From NCBI RefSeq assembly GCF_003389455.1, contig NZ_QUAC01000077.1, positions 59,259 through 123,258 of the forward strand: DNA of 64,000 bases. The letters are read 5' to 3'. Below are positions 39,927 through 49,734 of the stretch, one piece after another. Every line of letters begins with the position of its first letter. Position 1 is the first letter of the stretch. Source of the DNA: Streptomyces inhibens (GTDB lineage Bacteria > Actinomycetota > Actinomycetes > Streptomycetales > Streptomycetaceae). The position numbers and the translations under genes were made by a program. The notes beneath the pieces are model-generated. The model searched no databases. It worked only from the letters and a program-made list of their open reading frames with translations, and was not told where the DNA came from.

Positions 39927-40928
39927 GTGTTACGCGTCCATTTCAGTGGACTCGATCTGGCCCGTGTGCGCATTGCGGCACGCCCGGACGCACTGTGGGA
40001 GACCGTCTTAAGCTTTCATCGCCTGCGTGACAGACGTGACGATTCGGCGTTCGGCAAATGGCGATCGGAAACGCGCGGAAAGTTGAATGGCGAAGCGCGA
40101 CTGCTGGCGCCACTCGTGCCCACGCGCGGCTATTTTCCCGATTTCCTGACGCCCGCCGAAGGGCTCCTGGGGATGGCCGACGCACTCGCCGCACTGCGCG
40201 AGACACCCGCCGCGCGCCTCTGCGACGAGCTCTCCCGGCTCTCCACGGCCACCCGTCCGCTCCCGTCGTGGATACGGGCGATGGCCGACGGCGACACCCG
40301 CGCCCTCGGCCGGCTCGCCGGCGTACTGCAGCGCTACTACGAGGCGGCGGTCGCCCCGTACTGGTCGCGCGTCCAGGGCCGAATAGAGGCCGACCGGGCC
40401 ACCCGCGGGCGGGCGCTGCTGGACGGCGGCGCGGACCGGCTGCTCGCCTCGCTGCCTCCGATGATGCGCTGGCGCCCGCCCGTGCTGGAGGCCGACTATC
40501 CGGTGGACCGCGATCTGCATCTGGGCGGCCGGGGGCTGCTCCTGCTGCCTTCGTACTTCTGCCGCCGCACCCCCGTCACCTTCCACAACCCGGATCTGAC
40601 GCCCGTTCTGGTCTACCCCGTCGAGCACCAGGCGCCCCGGCTCACCCCGCACGTCGCGCCGGAACGCTCCCTGGGCCGGCTCGTCGGCCAGACCCGCTCC
40701 GCGATACTCCAGGGCGTCGGCGTCGGCTGCACCACCAGCGAACTCGCCCGCCGCGCCGATGTCTCGCTCGCCTCCGCCAGCCAGCACGCGACCGTCCTCC
40801 GCGACGCCGGCCTCCTGGTCACCCTGCGGCAGGGCAACGCGGTGCTGCACACCCTCACCCCGCTGGGCGCGGCCCTGCTGCGCGGCGCGCGCCAGGCGGA
40901 GGGGCCGGCGTACGAACGGCTGGCGTGA
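39927..40928 (+). CDS. ArsR-like winged-helix regulator with DUF5937-type N-terminus
   Basis: 333 residues from GTG 39927, preceded by GGGTGGGGG. The N-terminal 250 residues contain VHFSGLDLARVRIAARPDAL and LRDRR patterns of a common Streptomyces regulator group (DUF5937-like); residues 265-330 form a winged helix: ILQGVGVGCTTSELARRADV and SLASASQHATVLRDAGLLVT, wing then PLGAALLR. Targets unknown. Confidence 0.9.
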   Translation: MLRVHFSGLDLARVRIAARPDALWETVLSFHRLRDRRDDSAFGKWRSETRGKLNGEARLLAPLVPTRGYFPDFLTPAEGLLGMADALAALRETPAARLCDELSRLSTATRPLPSWIRAMADGDTRALGRLAGVLQRYYEAAVAPYWSRVQGRIEADRATRGRALLDGGADRLLASLPPMMRWRPPVLEADYPVDRDLHLGGRGLLLLPSYFCRRTPVTFHNPDLTPVLVYPVEHQAPRLTPHVAPERSLGRLVGQTRSAILQGVGVGCTTSELARRADVSLASASQHATVLRDAGLLVTLRQGNAVLHTLTPLGAALLRGARQAEGPAYERLA

Positions 40929-41030
40929 GACGCGTCGGTGAGGCGGGGCCGGAGGTCAGGCAGGGTCCGTGGCCGGGCAGGGCTTGCGATCGGGTGCGGC
41001 CCGCGGCCACTACGGGCGATCGTCTCGCCG

Positions 41031-41978
41031 TCAGTACGGGCGATCGCCGGCGATGGCGACCCGTTCGGCGACCCGGCGGTGCGTCCCGTAGTCGTTCACC
41101 GCGTAGTGCTGGGTGGCACGGTTGTCCCAGAACGCGATGTCCCCCGCCTGCCAGCGCCACCGCACCTGGTACTCCGGGACGTGCGCCTGCTGGAACAGCA
41201 CCCGCAGCAGCCGGTCGCTCTCCGCCTTCGCCAACCCCACGATCCGGGTGGTGAAGGACGCGTTGACGAACAGCATCCGCCGCCCGGTCTCCGGGTGGCG
41301 GCGCACCACCGGATGCTCCACCGGTGGGAACTCCGCCTGGAATGGCGCGAGTTGGGTCGCGGTGCAGAAGCGTGCGAAGCCCGGGAGATAGTCGTGCACC
41401 GCATGTGCCCCATCGATCAGGGCTCTGATTTCCATCGGCAAATTGTCGTATGCCGCCGCCATATCGGCCCACATCGTGTCTCCGCCCACCGGCGGCACCT
41501 CGCGCAACTGCAACACCGCACCCAGCGCCGGCCGTTCCCGGAACGTGACATCCGTGTGCCATACGTTCTCGAACGTAGGGGCCCCGCCGGCCGCCTTGTC
41601 GAACCGGACCACATCCTTCGAATCGCCCGGAGCCAGCAGCGGATTGGTCTCCAACTCCCCCCAATTACCAGCGAATTCGCGCTGTGCGGCGGAGCTCAGA
41701 TGCTGGCCCCGGAAGAACAACACCTTCCACTCCAGCAACGCCCGGTTCAGCTCCGCGCGCAGGCCCTCGGACAGCGGCCGGGACAGATCGAGCCCGCGGA
41801 TCTCGGCCCCGATGGTGGCGGCCTGCGGCACGACCTCGAACAGCTCGTACGGCCGGTCCTCCCATCCGTCGGGCGTACGGCGCAGGGGGCGAGGCCCTTC
41901 GTACAGCCCGTCGGCGGGGATGCGGTGCGGGCGGAGAGGCGGGGTGGGGGCGGGGGTGACATCGGCGAGGGTCGTCAA
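41031..41978 (-). CDS. TauD/TfdA-family dioxygenase
   Basis: 315 residues from a TTG at 41978, supported by GGAGG six bases upstream. Iron ligands: His-x-Asp in NVWHTDVTF and the distal His in ATQHYAVND; the Arg that holds 2-oxoglutarate is in GTHRRVAERV. Members open taurine or alkyl-sulfonate and phenoxyacetate substrates. No sulfonate transporter is adjacent, so the substrate is open. Confidence 0.92.
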   Translation of the reverse strand: MTTLADVTPAPTPPLRPHRIPADGLYEGPRPLRRTPDGWEDRPYELFEVVPQAATIGAEIRGLDLSRPLSEGLRAELNRALLEWKVLFFRGQHLSSAAQREFAGNWGELETNPLLAPGDSKDVVRFDKAAGGAPTFENVWHTDVTFRERPALGAVLQLREVPPVGGDTMWADMAAAYDNLPMEIRALIDGAHAVHDYLPGFARFCTATQLAPFQAEFPPVEHPVVRRHPETGRRMLFVNASFTTRIVGLAKAESDRLLRVLFQQAHVPEYQVRWRWQAGDIAFWDNRATQHYAVNDYGTHRRVAERVAIAGDRPY

Positions 41979-42404
41979 CTGGTCCTCCTGGAGGGAAGGG
42001 GGAGGCGCGCTGGGGGGAGGAGGTGAGGCAGAGAAAGCCGTGCTGGGGGAGAGGGGAGTGATGTCGCGTGGCGGCGGCCGAGCCGAGCCGTCCCGCAGGT
42101 CAGGCCGTCAGGCCGTCCCTCAAGTCAGGCCGTACAGCGACAACCGGCCGGGGGAGACCCCACCCGGCCGCGGCGGCGCAGAAAGCTCAGGCCGCGGGGC
42201 GCGCACTCGCCGTGGGGGCCGCGGTCGCGCGGCTCCCCCTCACGGGAGATCGGGTGCGTGCTCATGCCACGCACCGTACCCCATGCCCCCGCCATCAATG
42301 CATGGAGCATCGATGACCGAGACGTCAGTCATCCGACCGAGGCGTCAGTCGTCTGCGCGAGGCGTCAGTCATCCGACCGAGGCCTCAGCCATCTGCGCGA
42401 GGCC
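41979..42404. other. Gene-free stretch with tandem repeats
   Basis: No gene seen; contains G/C-rich GTCAGGCCGT direct repeats (42090-42140) and five 20-base copies listed separately. Divergent promoter content is not clear. Confidence 0.5.
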
Positions 42405-42414
42405 TCAGTCATCA
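42315..42414. repeat. Five 20-base tandem copies ending in a permease gene
   Basis: GACCGAGGCGTCAGTCATCC-type units (20 bases, alternating GACC/GCGC starts) occur five times. The last reaches the 3' end of the permease gene, whose stop codon lies in the last copy; each copy repeats the gene's final codons and stop, so the array looks like slippage of the gene end. Confidence 0.75.
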
Positions 42415-43241
42415 ATCCCACTACGCTCCACCCCCGCCACGATGTACCGCTGGAGCAGCAGGAAGACGACCACCAACGGGGCGATCGAGACCGCCGCGGC
42501 CACGAACAGCTCATGCAGATTGAGGTTCTGCGCGGTGGTGAACGTCGACAGTGCCACCTGTACTGTCCAGGCCTCCTGGTCCTGCCCGATCACCAGCGGC
42601 CACAGGAACGCGTTCCAGGCGCCGATGAAGACGATGGTGCCGACCGCGGCGAAGACCGGCCGGGTGTTGGGGACGACGATGCGCCAGTACGTCCGCCAGT
42701 AGCCGAGCCCGTCGACCCGCGCCGCATCCTCCAGCTCCTTGGGGAAGCCCAGAAAGTACTGCCGGAAGATGAAGCAGGCGAAGGCGCTGAACAGCGTCGG
42801 AATGACCAGCCCGCGCAGCGTCGAGATCCACCCGAGCGACGACACCAGCACAAAGCTCGGCACGAACGTCACGGCCGCCGGGACCATCAGCGTCCCCAGG
42901 ATCGCGTAGAAGACGACATTGGCGTGCCGGTACGGGATCCGCGCCAGGCCGTACCCCGCGAGCGAGGCCAGCACCACCGTCCCCACGGTCGTCGACACCG
43001 CGATCAGCGTGGAGTTCAGCAGCGCCCGCCCCATGGGCAGGCTCGGGTCGTCGAAGACCTCGGTCAGATTCGACCACTGCAGAGCGTGCGGGAAGAACCT
43101 CCAATCGGGCGCCGTGATGTCCCGCTCGGTCGCCAGCCCGTTGCGCACCAGCAGATAGAAGGGGATCAGGAACAGCAGCGCGAGGGCGATCAGGACGACG
43201 ACCCGCAGCGCGCGCCCGGCCCTGGTCAGAGCGTCATGCAT
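42405..43241 (-). CDS. Sugar ABC transporter permease (MalG type)
   Basis: 278 residues, six membrane helices; first helix at VVVLIALALLFLIPFYLL. The ATPase-contact EAA loop is EDAARVDGLGYWRTYWRIVVP. It starts seven bases after the other permease gene. Its partner ATPase is not in the window, as usual in Streptomyces, where a common MsiK serves. Confidence 0.94.
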   Translation of the reverse strand: MHDALTRAGRALRVVVLIALALLFLIPFYLLVRNGLATERDITAPDWRFFPHALQWSNLTEVFDDPSLPMGRALLNSTLIAVSTTVGTVVLASLAGYGLARIPYRHANVVFYAILGTLMVPAAVTFVPSFVLVSSLGWISTLRGLVIPTLFSAFACFIFRQYFLGFPKELEDAARVDGLGYWRTYWRIVVPNTRPVFAAVGTIVFIGAWNAFLWPLVIGQDQEAWTVQVALSTFTTAQNLNLHELFVAAAVSIAPLVVVFLLLQRYIVAGVERSGIDD

Positions 43242-43247
43242 CGGTGC

Positions 43248-44261
43248 TCAGTCCTCCTTGCGGCCGAGGCCGAACCAGCGTGCCTGCACCACCGTCGCCA
43301 CCGCGATGATCAGCGCCAGAATCACCGCGCCCGCACTCCCCAGCCCGAGATTCTGATCCCGCCCCAGCGCCGTGTAGTAGAGATAGACCAACGGAGGCCG
43401 GGCATACGGCGGATAACCCCGCGCATCGCTCAACAAGTTGTAGAACTCGTCGAACGCCTGGAACGCGTTGATCACCAGCAACAGCACCACCGCCACCGAC
43501 GTGGCGCGCAACTGCGGAAAGGTGATGTGCCGGAAGGTCTGCCAGCCGGGCCGCGCCCCGTCGACCGCCGCCGCCTCGTACAACTGCGGCGAGATCCGCT
43601 GCAGCCCGGCCAGGAACAGAATCATGTAGAACCCGGCCTGCAGCCACAGCCGTACGGTCACGATGACCAGCCAGTACCAGGGCGGATCGGTGGTGGACAG
43701 CCAGGCGGTCTGATCCGCGCCGAACCACCCCAGCACGGTGTTCGCCAGCCCGAACCGCACCCCGTTGAAGATCGACAGCTTCCAGATCACCGCCGCGACG
43801 ACATACGAGCAGGCCGTCGGCAGAAAGAACACCGACCGGAAGAACGCCTGGGCGAAGCGCAGCCGGTTGACCATCAGCGCGAGCGCGAGCGAGAGCGCGT
43901 ACGTGGCCGGCACGATGAAGACGGTGAACAGCAGGAACGTCCCCAGGCTGCCGAGAAACGCGTCATCGGTCAGCATCGACGCGTAGTTGTCCAGCCCGAC
44001 GAACTCCTCGCCGGTCGGACTCACCGTGTTGTGCGCATCGAAGAAACTGAGATAGACGCTCCACACCAGCGGTACGTAGGTGAACAGCCCCAGCCCGATG
44101 GCGAACGGCCCGACGAAGGCCCAGAACCAGAGGTTGCGGCGCTGCGGGCCGAGCAGCCGGGCACCGAGGGAGGGGCGCCCGAAGCCGCCCGGCACCACCG
44201 CGGCCCGCGCGCCCGGTACGTCCTTGACCGCCCCTTCAGCCGCTCCTGTCACTCCCGTCAC
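43248..44261 (-). CDS. Sugar ABC transporter permease (MalF type)
   Basis: 337 residues from a GTG overlapping the binding-protein stop by four bases. Six membrane helices, EAA loop YEAAAVDGARPGWQTFRHITFP. Forms the channel with the MalG-type permease. Confidence 0.94.
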   Translation of the reverse strand: MTGVTGAAEGAVKDVPGARAAVVPGGFGRPSLGARLLGPQRRNLWFWAFVGPFAIGLGLFTYVPLVWSVYLSFFDAHNTVSPTGEEFVGLDNYASMLTDDAFLGSLGTFLLFTVFIVPATYALSLALALMVNRLRFAQAFFRSVFFLPTACSYVVAAVIWKLSIFNGVRFGLANTVLGWFGADQTAWLSTTDPPWYWLVIVTVRLWLQAGFYMILFLAGLQRISPQLYEAAAVDGARPGWQTFRHITFPQLRATSVAVVLLLVINAFQAFDEFYNLLSDARGYPPYARPPLVYLYYTALGRDQNLGLGSAGAVILALIIAVATVVQARWFGLGRKED

Positions 44262-45517
44262 TTCTTCTTGACCCGCTCAAGCTCGGCATTGGCCTTCCGC
44301 ACCACGGTCTTCAGCTCACTCTCCGGGTTGGCGCCGTCCTTGATGATCCGACTCAGCGCGTCCTGGTAGGCGGTACGGTCCGCGGTCGTCCACAACAGCG
44401 GCTCGGCATAGCCATGATCGGTCGCAAACCGCACCGCATCCGCGGCCGCGCCCTCCCGCAGCTCCTTGGCCTTCTTCGCCAGCGAGATCCGGGCCGGGAT
44501 GTGGAAGCCGTACGAGAGCGCGAAGTCCTGCTGGTACTCGGTGCGGTCCACCCACAGCCACTTGGCGTACGCCTTCGCCTCCGCCTTGCGCTTGCTGCGC
44601 GCGCTGACGGCGGAACCGTACGCACCGACAGGCACGGAAGGCTTCCCACCGGCTCCGTCCTTGGGAAACGGCAGCACCCCGAAGTCGTCCCCCAACGCCT
44701 TCTTGATCTGCGGCAGCGCCCACAGCCCCGACCACTGCATCGCGGTCAGCCCCTGGATGAAGGCGGCCGGATCGGACCAGTCCGTGGGGGCGCCGAGCAG
44801 CAGCGACTTGTCGGCGTACAGCTGGCGGATCTTGCCGAGCGTACGGGCCGCGGCAGGATCATCGAACCCGACCTTCCCGTCCTCCCCGATCAGACTCAGC
44901 CCGGCGGCGAACAGCGGCGTCCCACCGAGCACCCCCACCCCACCGTCATTCCCCAGGAACAGCCCCTTGGCCTTCTTCGTGGTGAGCTTCTTCGCCGCGT
45001 CCACCAACTCATCGAGCGTCTGCGGCGGCTCAACACCCGCGTCCTTCAGCAGACTCTTCCGGTAGTAGAGCAGCTGCATGTCGATGACCTGCGGGATGCC
45101 CCAGATCTTCCCCTGCCAGATCTTCGGCGCCAGCACGGCCTGGTTGAAGTCATCCTTGACCGGCTCGACCTCGGCCGTCAGATCGACGACCTGGCCCCCC
45201 TGAATCTGGTCCAGCAACGGCCCATTGACCTCGAACACATCAGGCCCCGCGTCGGTGAGCAACGCCGCCGCCGTCTGCCGGTCGTAGTCGCCCGGCCGCC
45301 ACTGCACCGAGACACTGGCCTTGTCGTAAGCCGCGGCATACCGCTTCACGGCCCGCTCGACCCCCGGCTCCCCGTACTGGTGGTACCACTGACTGATCCC
45401 CGGCCCCGAACCCCCGCCGCCCCGCCCGGTGTTGGACCCGCACGCCGTGGCGAGCGCTGCCGCAGCAGCCACCCCGCCCCCGGCCGCCAGCAGCCGCCGC
45501 CTGTCGATGCCCGTCAT
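44258..45517 (-). CDS. Sugar-binding lipoprotein of ABC importer (copy 1)
   Basis: 419 residues. Tat-like or lipoprotein leader DRRRLLAAGGG with lipobox TAC at about residue 26. Family 1 extracellular solute-binding fold with YDRQTAAALLTDAGPDVFEVNG and IWGIPQVIDMQLLYYRK. It belongs with the two permeases in one operon (four-base overlap). A near duplicate with an added tail lies at 48090-49556. The sugar is not readable. Confidence 0.95.
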   Translation of the reverse strand: MTGIDRRRLLAAGGGVAAAAALATACGSNTGRGGGGSGPGISQWYHQYGEPGVERAVKRYAAAYDKASVSVQWRPGDYDRQTAAALLTDAGPDVFEVNGPLLDQIQGGQVVDLTAEVEPVKDDFNQAVLAPKIWQGKIWGIPQVIDMQLLYYRKSLLKDAGVEPPQTLDELVDAAKKLTTKKAKGLFLGNDGGVGVLGGTPLFAAGLSLIGEDGKVGFDDPAAARTLGKIRQLYADKSLLLGAPTDWSDPAAFIQGLTAMQWSGLWALPQIKKALGDDFGVLPFPKDGAGGKPSVPVGAYGSAVSARSKRKAEAKAYAKWLWVDRTEYQQDFALSYGFHIPARISLAKKAKELREGAAADAVRFATDHGYAEPLLWTTADRTAYQDALSRIIKDGANPESELKTVVRKANAELERVKKK

Positions 45518-45910
45518 GGTCCCGTCGCCCCCTGCGCTCGTAACCTGCTGCCTGCCGGTGATCGTCGATCACCACACGGTGCGACCGCCCACTCTGCCGC
45601 ACGCCCGTGACACACACATTGCATCTCTACGAACCAAACCCCGGAACGGCCTACCACATTCCCTGATCACCCATCAGCCACCCCTCACCCGACCCATGGT
45701 CTCCCCGCAGCAGCCGTAGGCCCTCAGCCCGCCGGGGCATCCCCCCACTCCCCGTCGGCAAAGCGGTCCGGTGCGAACCGGAGCTCAAGCAAAACCAGAC
45801 CGCGTAGGCCGGGCGCGGGCTGCCACCCTGCCTCCATGAATCACACGGAGGCACCCGCAGAAGTACTGCTCATCTGTGCTATTCGCAAGGGCGCTGAGGT
45901 CGGACGTCCA
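45518..45910. other. Gene-free stretch, duplicated promoter of copy 1
   Basis: No gene seen. 45518-45640 matches 49557-49685 closely and shares CATTGCATCTCTACGAACC exactly (45617-45635 and 49661-49679), so the promoter of the binding-protein gene was duplicated along with it. TGATCGTCGATCA-like sequence is a possible LacI-type operator. Confidence 0.6.
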
Positions 45911-48069
45911 TCAGTACGATCCGGAATCGTCCAATTCGCCTTCAAAAACCTCGTCCCAGTGATCGCCGGTCTCCGTGGCGGGGTCGATTTCCTCGACCCA
46001 TTCCCTGAGGCTCCACCGGGCATCCACGGCTTCAGCGAGGGTGGGCAACCAACTGATGCGGTACTCACAGTAGAGCCGTAGCACCGTGGCGAATTGCGGA
46101 AGGCTGCCGGCCAAGAGGACTGTGGAATAACCGCTCTCCGTGTCCTGGAGGGCTGCTCCACTCGATCCGTCCAGTACCACGGCTCCTCCCATCCATGAGC
46201 CGATCCGGTAGAAGGGGCCATCGGCCTCTGGTCCGGGGCGTCTTCTGGCCATTCGAATTCCGGGAGCCCTTGTTCGTCCAGGGGAAGCAAGGAGAGAAAC
46301 GGGGTCTGTCCGTTCAGGTACGGCAGGCCAATCGTGCTCAAGAACTCTCGGGCCGTTGGATTACGCAGCCCGTCGGGCAGCTCGGCGTCGGCAATTGTCC
46401 GGCACCTTCCGGTACCGAAAACCCTCTCCAGCCATGACTTCGAAGGGGCGTCATCGGCAAGCGCCTCCTCAGGACACTGCCATGTGGCCGCTCTTGTCAC
46501 AGGTCCGAGGTACGGTCCGCCGCCCCACACTCCCGTTTCGGAATCGGCCGAGGCCACTACGTTCACTGCGTAGAGTCCGCCTTGTCCACCGATCACCCAG
46601 CGACCTGGCCCGGCAGGCCTGATGCTCTTGTTGACGTCGGGAGTTCTGGGCGCCGGTAGCGCTGCGTCTTCCTGGAACTCCGCCGGCCTGGGCGTGTCCT
46701 GGGTGTGCGGAATCCGTACGACCCTCTCCGCGCCCACCTCCGTGCCGTCATCGAGAGTGAAGACACGCTCCACATACTGCTCATTCAATGGCCCGCCCAT
46801 GTCGTCGTACTGGACGACCCGCCGTATGACGGCGACCGGGACTTCATCCCTGCGCTGAATGCGCACCTGGTCGACACGTCCCACTTCGCCGTCCACCGGA
46901 CCGAATACGGCGTACGGCCGCTGATGGGACCAGAGCGTCCGCCAGGGCATATCGACGCCAGCGCTCGCGAGTCCGTCTGCGATATCGCGTTGCCCACGGT
47001 TCACAGCCGCCCAATGCAACCAGGAATCCCACTCGCCATTCGAGACGGGATCAACTCGCTGCGTTTCCAGATAGTGAATATCCGTTGCGAGAGTGCCCTG
47101 TGGCACACCGGCCGGCCAGGCCGCTGCCAGTCCTTGCAGCAGCCCGTAGCGATCAATTCGGGCAAGCATCTCTCCATTGCCCAGCAACTCCTCGAGGGCA
47201 CCGCCGAGCGCCGCGTGCAGCGGCAGAGCCTGAGCGGCGTAGCGAGCCAGCTCGGGCGGGCCGGCGTGCGCGGAGAGGTGACGGAAAAGGCGCTGCTGCT
47301 CCATGGGAGAGAGGGCACTTGCCGCGCGAGCCATTGACCGCACCACTGGTGTGGTAAATGCAACGCTTTCGGTGCCGTCCTCGGCAGCTCCTACAGCCAG
47401 ATGGTCCGGGTACTGGGCGACGAGTGACCGCAGTTCTCCCTCGTCCGTGCGGTGCTCCAAAGCTTCGCAGAGCGCTGACCACACAGGAAAGGCAACCGTC
47501 GGCGTCTCGGCCGCAGAGAGGAGCTGAACGGCACGGTTTTGCGACACGGCACTGGCCTCTTGAGGAGTTCCGGCGCTGCCCGACTCGTCGCTGCCAGTGA
47601 GCAATACCTCCTGCAAGTGGCGGCGGTGGGGGATCCGGGCACGTTCGGTATCACCTTCCACCACGATTCGCAGACACCTGCGGTCATCGCGCCCGAAGCG
47701 TTCCGCGACCATACGGAGCACACGCCCGGGCTCCGTCGATGTGATCGTGGGCCCTGCCCATTGGGCGTTGGCCAGTAGCACGACCGCATCACGATTGATG
47801 AGCCCTTGCGTACTCCAGAGGCTCGATCGCCGTTCGTAAGCAGCCTCCGGATCTACCCCCAGACCGAGCAGTACATGAATCGCCACTTCCTCGGCACTCA
47901 GATGGACACAGTCGACGAGCACTGCGTCGGGCACACGTCGACGGACGTCGTCGAGTACCGGCCCTGCACCGGAACCGGTGGCGCCGCGCAATACGAGCAC
48001 GCCGCTTTTGCGCCGCGGCTCACTGAGCCAAGCTTCCAGCTCCCCAAGGGCAGTTGGAGGTGACCCCAC
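45911..48069 (-). pseudogene. SUKH-4-type immunity protein, frameshifted (copy 1)
   Basis: GTG 48069 with GGAG nine bases upstream. The first frame (742 codons to 45841) has the N-terminal ATPase-like region (GATGSGAG, Walker-A-like but without Lys) and runs to FEWPEDAPDQRP; the true C-terminal SUKH part (PEADGPFYRIGSWMGGAVV, LQDTESGYSTVLLAG, WVEEIDPATE) continues in a frame displaced by -1, ending at 45911. The intact relative at 50533-52737 shows the two should be joined. The shift lies about 46215-46245, in the GACCAGAGGCCGATGG context, with no strong slippery site. So either a single-base deletion or a sequence error. It lies 20 bases after the copy 2 binding protein. Confidence 0.75.
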
Positions 48070-48089
48070 GTTCTTGCACTCCGGTCAAC

Positions 48090-49556
48090 TCAGGGGGCTG
48101 TCTGGGGCGGCACCACACCAGCGTCCTTGGCCCGTGCTGCCGCCATCCAAATTCGCAACAACTCACCACGGTACTGGCTCATGTCACGGTCATACTCTGC
48201 CTTGACTTTCTCACGGTCCGGATCGTCGGCGTTCCGTGCGGCCGCTTCCGCCTGCATGGCATCCTTGCGCTCCTCGTACGCCTCCCTGAGGCGGGCGCGG
48301 TCCTCCTTGACCCGCTGGAGCTCGGCGTTCACCTTCCACACCACGGCCTTCAGCTCACTCTCCGGATGGGCCCCGTCCTTGATGATCCGGCTCAGCGCGT
48401 CCTGATACGCCGTACGGTCCGCCGTTGTCCACGGCAACGGCTCGGCATGCCCGTACTCCGTCGCATACCGCACCGCGTCCGCCGCCGCACCCTTCCGCAG
48501 CTGCTTGGCCTTCTTCGCCAACGAGATCCGCGCCGGGATATGGAAGCCGTACGACAACGCGAAGTCCTGCTGGAGGTCGGTCCGGTCCACCCACAACCAC
48601 TTGGCGAACGCCTTCGCCTCCGCCTTGCGCTTGCCGCGCCCACTGACCGCCGAACCGTACGCCCCCACCGGGACGGCCGGCTTGCCCCCTGAGCCGTCCT
48701 TCGGGAACGGCAGGACGCCGAAGTCGTCCCCGAGCGCCTTCTTGATCTGCGGCAACGCCCACAGTCCCGACCACTGCATCGCGGTCAGCCCCTGGATGAA
48801 CGCGGCCGGATCGGACCAGTCCGTAGGCGCCCCCAGCAGCAAGGACTTGTCCGCGTACAGCTGCCGGATCTTCCCCAGCGTCCGGGCCGCCGCCGGATCA
48901 TCGAACCCGACCTTGCCGTCCTCGCTGATCAGACTCAGCCCGGCAGCGAACAAGGGAGTCCCGCTGAGCACCCCCACCCCACCGTCGTTCCCCAGGACAA
49001 GCCCCTTGCTCTTCTTCGTGCTGAGCTTCTTGGCTGCGTCCACCAACTCGTCGAGCGACTGTGGAGGCTCCACCCCCGCATCCTTGAGCGCACTCTTGCG
49101 GTAGTAGAGCAGCTGCATATCGACGACCTGCGGGATGCCCCAGATCTTGTCCTGCCAGATCTTCGGCGCCAGCACGGCCTGGTTGAAGTCGTCCTTGACC
49201 GGCTCGACCGCATCGGTCAGATCGACGACCTGCCCACCTTGAATCTGGTCCAGTAACGGCCCGTTGACCTCGAAGACATCCGGCCCCGAGTCGGTCAGCA
49301 AGGCGGCCGCGGTCTGCCGGTCGTAATCCCCGGGCCGCCACTGCACCCGCACCTCGGCCTTCTTGTACTCCGCCGCATACCGCTTCACGGCCTGCTGGGT
49401 CCCCGGCTCCCCGTACTGGTGGTACCACTGACTGATCTCGGGACCCGAACCCCCGGCGTTGCGGCCGGTGTTGGACCCGCACGCAGTGGCCAAGCCCGCC
49501 GCCAGGGCGATCCCGCCGCCGGCCGCCAGCACTCGCCGTCTCTCGATCCCCGCCAT
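48090..49556 (-). CDS. Sugar-binding lipoprotein copy 2 with foreign C-terminal tail
   Basis: 488 residues. The first 418 are closely similar to the copy at 44258-45517, including the leader ERRRVLAAGGG, lipobox TAC, YDRQTAAALLTDSGPDVF and the motif LYYRKSALKDAGVEPPQ. After NAELQRVK it adds about 70 residues of charged coil (REAYEERKDAMQAEAAARNA, then EYDRDMSQYRGELLRIW, AAARAKDAGVVPP) absent in copy 1. No permease is next to it; the immunity gene follows after 20 bases. The tail ends like the end of a toxin, suggesting recombination with the toxin locus. Confidence 0.88.
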   Translation of the reverse strand: MAGIERRRVLAAGGGIALAAGLATACGSNTGRNAGGSGPEISQWYHQYGEPGTQQAVKRYAAEYKKAEVRVQWRPGDYDRQTAAALLTDSGPDVFEVNGPLLDQIQGGQVVDLTDAVEPVKDDFNQAVLAPKIWQDKIWGIPQVVDMQLLYYRKSALKDAGVEPPQSLDELVDAAKKLSTKKSKGLVLGNDGGVGVLSGTPLFAAGLSLISEDGKVGFDDPAAARTLGKIRQLYADKSLLLGAPTDWSDPAAFIQGLTAMQWSGLWALPQIKKALGDDFGVLPFPKDGSGGKPAVPVGAYGSAVSGRGKRKAEAKAFAKWLWVDRTDLQQDFALSYGFHIPARISLAKKAKQLRKGAAADAVRYATEYGHAEPLPWTTADRTAYQDALSRIIKDGAHPESELKAVVWKVNAELQRVKEDRARLREAYEERKDAMQAEAAARNADDPDREKVKAEYDRDMSQYRGELLRIWMAAARAKDAGVVPPQTAP

Positions 49557-49680
49557 GGCCCGTCGCCCGCTGCGCTCGTAACCCGCCGTCTGTTGCTTCC
49601 TGTTGATCGTCGATCACTGCACGCTGCAACCGCCACTCTGCCGCACGACCGTGAAGCGCGCATTGCATCTCTACGAACCG

Positions 49681-49734
49681 ACCGGCGGCTCGGTTATCAC
49701 CGGCGGCTCGGTTATCACCGGCGCCTCGGCTGTC
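49681..49734 (+). repeat. Three 18-base tandem copies
   Basis: ACCGGCGGCTCGGTTATC repeats about three times (last copy has changes) between the copy 2 promoter and the pseudogene end. 49557-49732 otherwise holds the duplicated promoter of the binding-protein gene and no gene. Confidence 0.75.

Noticed and set aside
42258..44369. 703-codon plus-strand frame opposite the sugar permeases
   Set aside because: Histidine/arginine-rich shadow of the permease genes with no family match.
45651..45854. Short minus-strand frame (67 codons) before copy 1 binding gene
   Set aside because: No ribosome site or recognisable motif, and it lies in the duplicated promoter region.
46222..46245. Programmed -1 frameshift in the immunity gene
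   Set aside because: No X_XXY_YYZ slippery heptamer or downstream structure was seen; mutation or sequence error is simpler.
49681..49734. Possible CRISPR-like repeats
   Set aside because: Copies are directly adjacent without spacers and few in number; simple tandem repeat.
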